Origin: Bacteroidia bacterium
GTDB taxonomy: Bacteria > Bacteroidota > Bacteroidia > Chitinophagales > BACL12
NCBI GenBank assembly: GCA_030432405.1
Contig: JAUIHG010000005.1
Location: 1 to 52,907, forward strand
Reading direction: 5' to 3'
DNA: 52,907 nt
Every line of letters starts with the position of its first letter. Position 1 is the first letter of the stretch. Both the position numbers and the translations under genes were made by a program. Below the pieces are notes generated by a model. The model did not search any database. It saw only the letters and a program-made list of their open reading frames with translations, and had not been told where the DNA came from. Positions 50,555 through 52,907 of the stretch are shown in pieces.

Positions 50555-51121
50555 ATGCACATTGATGTTCTTCCGGAATTCGCCTTATCGGCGAAAGACA
50601 AAGCCGACGTGGCCACCCTGGTCCAGCGCGTGTTCCCTGATGGGGAGTACCTGGGCCGGCATTATTACAAGCAACTGGCCCATGCCCGGATTTTGATCCG
50701 GGCTTCGGTGCCTTCCGGTAGCGCTGCCGAAGTGCCGCTTTTGGCTCAGGTGGGCTTGGACTACCGTGTGATGGCCCTCAATGGGCAAGCGGTTCGGGTT
50801 CTGGGGCTGATCGATGTGGCTGTGGATCCCGAGCACCAAGGCCGGGGTTTGGGCCGGCGTTTGCTGGAGGAGGCGGAGGCCTTGGCACGTGCACATCCCC
50901 ACAATGTGGACGCTTTGTTTTGTGTAGCCGACGAACACGGCTTTTACCGCAAAGCCGGGTACCGGTTGACGCGGCAAACGGTGACCTGGCTGACCATCGA
51001 CCAGCATCGGCAGCACGGGATGAAAACACAGCGTGAAACGGATTGCCTGATGGTCAAGCCGCTCAACGGGTTCGATTGGCCGGAAGACGGGCAGTTGGAC
51101 ATGCTGGGGTATTGGTATTGA
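50555..51121 (+). CDS. GNAT-family acetyltransferase
   Basis: This 188-residue acetyltransferase has the acetyl-CoA loop VDPEHQGRGLGRRLLEEAEAL at about 92-112 and the closing HGFYRKAGYRLT. The likely substrate is an amine on a small molecule or protein; it cannot be named. It lies 20 bases after the SET gene and 121 bases before an aldo/keto reductase, in the same direction. A palindrome (50579) encodes its N-terminal FALSAK. Confidence 0.9.
   Translation: MHIDVLPEFALSAKDKADVATLVQRVFPDGEYLGRHYYKQLAHARILIRASVPSGSAAEVPLLAQVGLDYRVMALNGQAVRVLGLIDVAVDPEHQGRGLGRRLLEEAEALARAHPHNVDALFCVADEHGFYRKAGYRLTRQTVTWLTIDQHRQHGMKTQRETDCLMVKPLNGFDWPEDGQLDMLGYWY
50579..50595. repeat. TTCGC palindrome, 6-bp stem, loop TTATC
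   Basis: TTCGCCTTATCGGCGAA near the 5' end of the GNAT gene (F-A-L-S-A-K). Confidence 0.8.
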
Positions 51122-51242
51122 GGGCCAAGCTTGTGCTGCGCGGCCGGCAGATGCTGCGGCAAGTGCAGGTGGAACGGGCATTGCCCGGCCTGAGGACAAG
51201 CGGCCGCCTTTCCGTTGCGCCCGTTGGACCTAGATTCGAAGC

Positions 51243-52229
51243 ATGAGCACCCCGACCCACCTGGATCCGGATACCACGACCCGCAGCCTGGGCCACTCCG
51301 GTTTGAGCACGCCCTTTCCGATTGTTTTGGGCTCCAACGTTTTTGGTTGGAACCTGGATGAGGAAACCTCTTTCCGTTTGCTGGACGCGGCCTTCGCCGC
51401 AGGCGTACGGGCCATTGATACGGCGGACATCTATTCGGCCTGGGCGGAAGGCAACCAAGGCGGCGAATCGGAAGCGATCATCGGCAAATGGATGGCCGCT
51501 CGGGGCAACCGCGAGCAGATCCTGCTCATCACCAAAGTGGGTGCGGAGCTGGCCGAGGGCAATCACGACCTGAGCAGGGACAGCGTTTTGCGCCGGGCCA
51601 AGGCCAGTTTGGAACGCTTGCAGACCGAGCGTATTGATCTGTTGTTTTCGCATTTTGACGACGGCAAAACGCCTCCTGAAGAAACGCTGGGCGCATACGC
51701 GGAGTTGATGGAAGCGGGGCAGGTGCGCGCCATCGGTGCCTCGAATTTTTCGCCGGAACGGCTCCAGGCCAGTCTGGATGCCGCGTCCCGCGAAAACCTG
51801 CCGGCCTACTCCGTTTTCCAGCCCGGGTATAGCCTGGTCAACCGCTCCAAATTCGAAGAAGGCGTAGGTCCGGTCTGTCGGGAAGCCGGCCTGGGCGTGA
51901 TCACCTACTTCCCATTGGCCAGCGGCTTTCTGACCGGCAAATACCGCAGTGAAGCCGACCTGGGACAGAGCATCCGGGGCGGTGGGGTGAAAAAGTACCT
52001 CACCAAAGAAGGTCTGGCGGTATTGGATGCTTTGGAACGCATCGCCGAATACCACCGTGCCAGCCCCGCCGGCATCGCGCTGGCCTGGCAATTGGCCCAG
52101 CCGGGCATTTCCGCGCCCATTGCTTCGATTACAAAAGAAAGCCAATTGGACGCCTTCCACGAAGCGGCCCGCGTACGCTTGAGCGAAGAGGATTTGGAAA
52201 GCCTGGATGCCGTATCAAAGGCTTTTTGA
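51243..52229 (+). CDS. Aldo/keto reductase
   Basis: This is a 328-residue NADPH-dependent reductase with a TIM-barrel fold. The catalytic tetrad is present: Asp 59 (AIDTADIY), Tyr 64, Lys 98 (LITKVG) and His 137 (LFSHFDD). Later VRAIGASNFSPE and the closing ASITKES.LDA lie in the cofactor region. The substrate is a small aldehyde or ketone. It is the last full gene in the window. Confidence 0.94.
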   Translation: MSTPTHLDPDTTTRSLGHSGLSTPFPIVLGSNVFGWNLDEETSFRLLDAAFAAGVRAIDTADIYSAWAEGNQGGESEAIIGKWMAARGNREQILLITKVGAELAEGNHDLSRDSVLRRAKASLERLQTERIDLLFSHFDDGKTPPEETLGAYAELMEAGQVRAIGASNFSPERLQASLDAASRENLPAYSVFQPGYSLVNRSKFEEGVGPVCREAGLGVITYFPLASGFLTGKYRSEADLGQSIRGGGVKKYLTKEGLAVLDALERIAEYHRASPAGIALAWQLAQPGISAPIASITKESQLDAFHEAARVRLSEEDLESLDAVSKAF

Positions 52230-52285
52230 TTGCATTGGACAATACGCGATGCAACACGGCGTTTGACGGGCAAAGCCAACCGTTC

Positions 52286-52907
52286 ATGCGCCATTCCATA
52301 CGCCTGATTCTCGCACTGCTGCTGTTCAACGCTTGTTTCCAACTCCATGCTCAATCGCCTGCTGAAACTGCAGCATCACCACCCGAGTACCGCAATGAGT
52401 TGGGTTTGGACATCACCGGTACGGCCTTGCAGTTTCTGCAGTTTGAAAACACCTTTTTCAATTATTCCCCGGTTTACAACCTCAGTTACCGGGTACGCGG
52501 CCAGAAGGGCAACTGGCGTTTTGGCGTAGGGGGATACACACAAGAGCGGGAGCTGATTCCCAGGCAACCAGCATTTGAAGGCCCGTTGCAAGGGCACAAC
52601 AGAAGCCTGCAGATCCGTGCCGGTTACGAATGGGAAAGCCAACTGGCGCCCAAGTGGGAAGCATTTTACGGACTGGATGCCCGAAGCCGCTACCTGAGTA
52701 CGCAAAGCAATGGCGGTGGCGGCTTCGACCAACACGAACAGCTCAGCAGGCTGACGTTTTGGTCCATGGGGCTCGCTCCTGTATTGGGTATTCGCTGGCG
52801 GGTTTCACCCAGGATCAGCCTTTTGACGGAATCGGCGTTGGTGCTCAACTACAATACCAACGTTAATGAGACGCGCTACCTCTCTGCCGTTGAAGGGGTG
52901 GATGATC
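52286..52907 (+). CDS. Outer-membrane beta-barrel protein, start only
   Basis: The frame is open from an ATG at 52286 to the end of the window (207 residues). A signal peptide (RLILALLLFNACFQLHAQ) is followed by alternating hydrophobic/aromatic strands typical of an outer-membrane barrel (LGLDITGTALQFLQFENTFF; WRFGVGGYTQERE; LQIRAGYEWESQLAPKWEAFYGLDARS). No family is named because the rest is missing. Confidence 0.7.
   Translation, partial: MRHSIRLILALLLFNACFQLHAQSPAETAASPPEYRNELGLDITGTALQFLQFENTFFNYSPVYNLSYRVRGQKGNWRFGVGGYTQERELIPRQPAFEGPLQGHNRSLQIRAGYEWESQLAPKWEAFYGLDARSRYLSTQSNGGGGFDQHEQLSRLTFWSMGLAPVLGIRWRVSPRISLLTESALVLNYNTNVNETRYLSAVEGVDD

Overview
The window is about 53 kb of high-GC bacterial chromosome. 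I place it in the Bacteroidota, and a gliding, type-IX-secreting lineage such as the Saprospiria would fit; this is inferred from gene content, not from a marker tree. The evidence is a gldA-gldF-gldG cluster, a secreted protein with a T9SS C-terminal sorting domain, many lipoproteins and OmpA/TolC-style envelope proteins, three AraC regulators with long N-terminal sensor domains, and no clear Shine-Dalgarno sequences before starts. No tRNA, rRNA, CRISPR array, insertion sequence, phage gene or replication origin was found.

Layout. 1-5.2 kb: a cut-off AraC regulator, a second AraC regulator, then two overlapping paralogous von Willebrand A (VWA) proteins. 5.3-9.8 kb: half of a split transketolase, an ECF sigma factor followed by a single-pass membrane protein and a small Spy-like periplasmic protein, and a class III aminotransferase. 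9.9-16.1 kb (minus strand): a small lipoprotein, a cysteine-pair protein, and a complete type I secretion operon (ABC protein, HlyD adaptor, TolC channel) whose ATPase has lost most catalytic motifs. 16.2-21.7 kb: a sugar epimerase coupled to an APS/PAPS reductase, a zinc-phospholipase-C-like protein, and a short-chain dehydrogenase next to a Baeyer-Villiger-type monooxygenase. 21.8-28.4 kb (minus strand): dnaN, a TetR regulator, a DUF4340 protein, gldG, gldF and gldA. 28.5-37.5 kb (plus strand): glycyl-tRNA synthetase, a lactone oxidase coupled to a D-amino-acid-type PLP enzyme, an AraC regulator followed by two NAD(P)-binding reductases and a bestrophin-type channel, and a CpeT-like lipoprotein. 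37.7-43.5 kb: recA, then two ~500-residue helical paralogues flanking a T9SS cargo protein. 43.5-52.9 kb: an ECF sigma factor with a 79-residue partner, divergent uvrA, CreD, a lipoprotein, a SET-domain protein, a GNAT acetyltransferase, an aldo/keto reductase and the start of an outer-membrane protein.

The signal that no gene explains is a family of very short palindromes scattered through the whole window, both between and inside genes: constant arms TTCGC...GCGAA, an inner stem that changes on both sides together, and a loop of usually 0-5 bases. I located 25 intact copies and several with one or two mismatches. They occur in all three reading frames, and two paralogous proteins carry different versions at the same homologous site. 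A composition estimate predicts far fewer than one such site in this length, so this looks like a real dispersed element or functional site.
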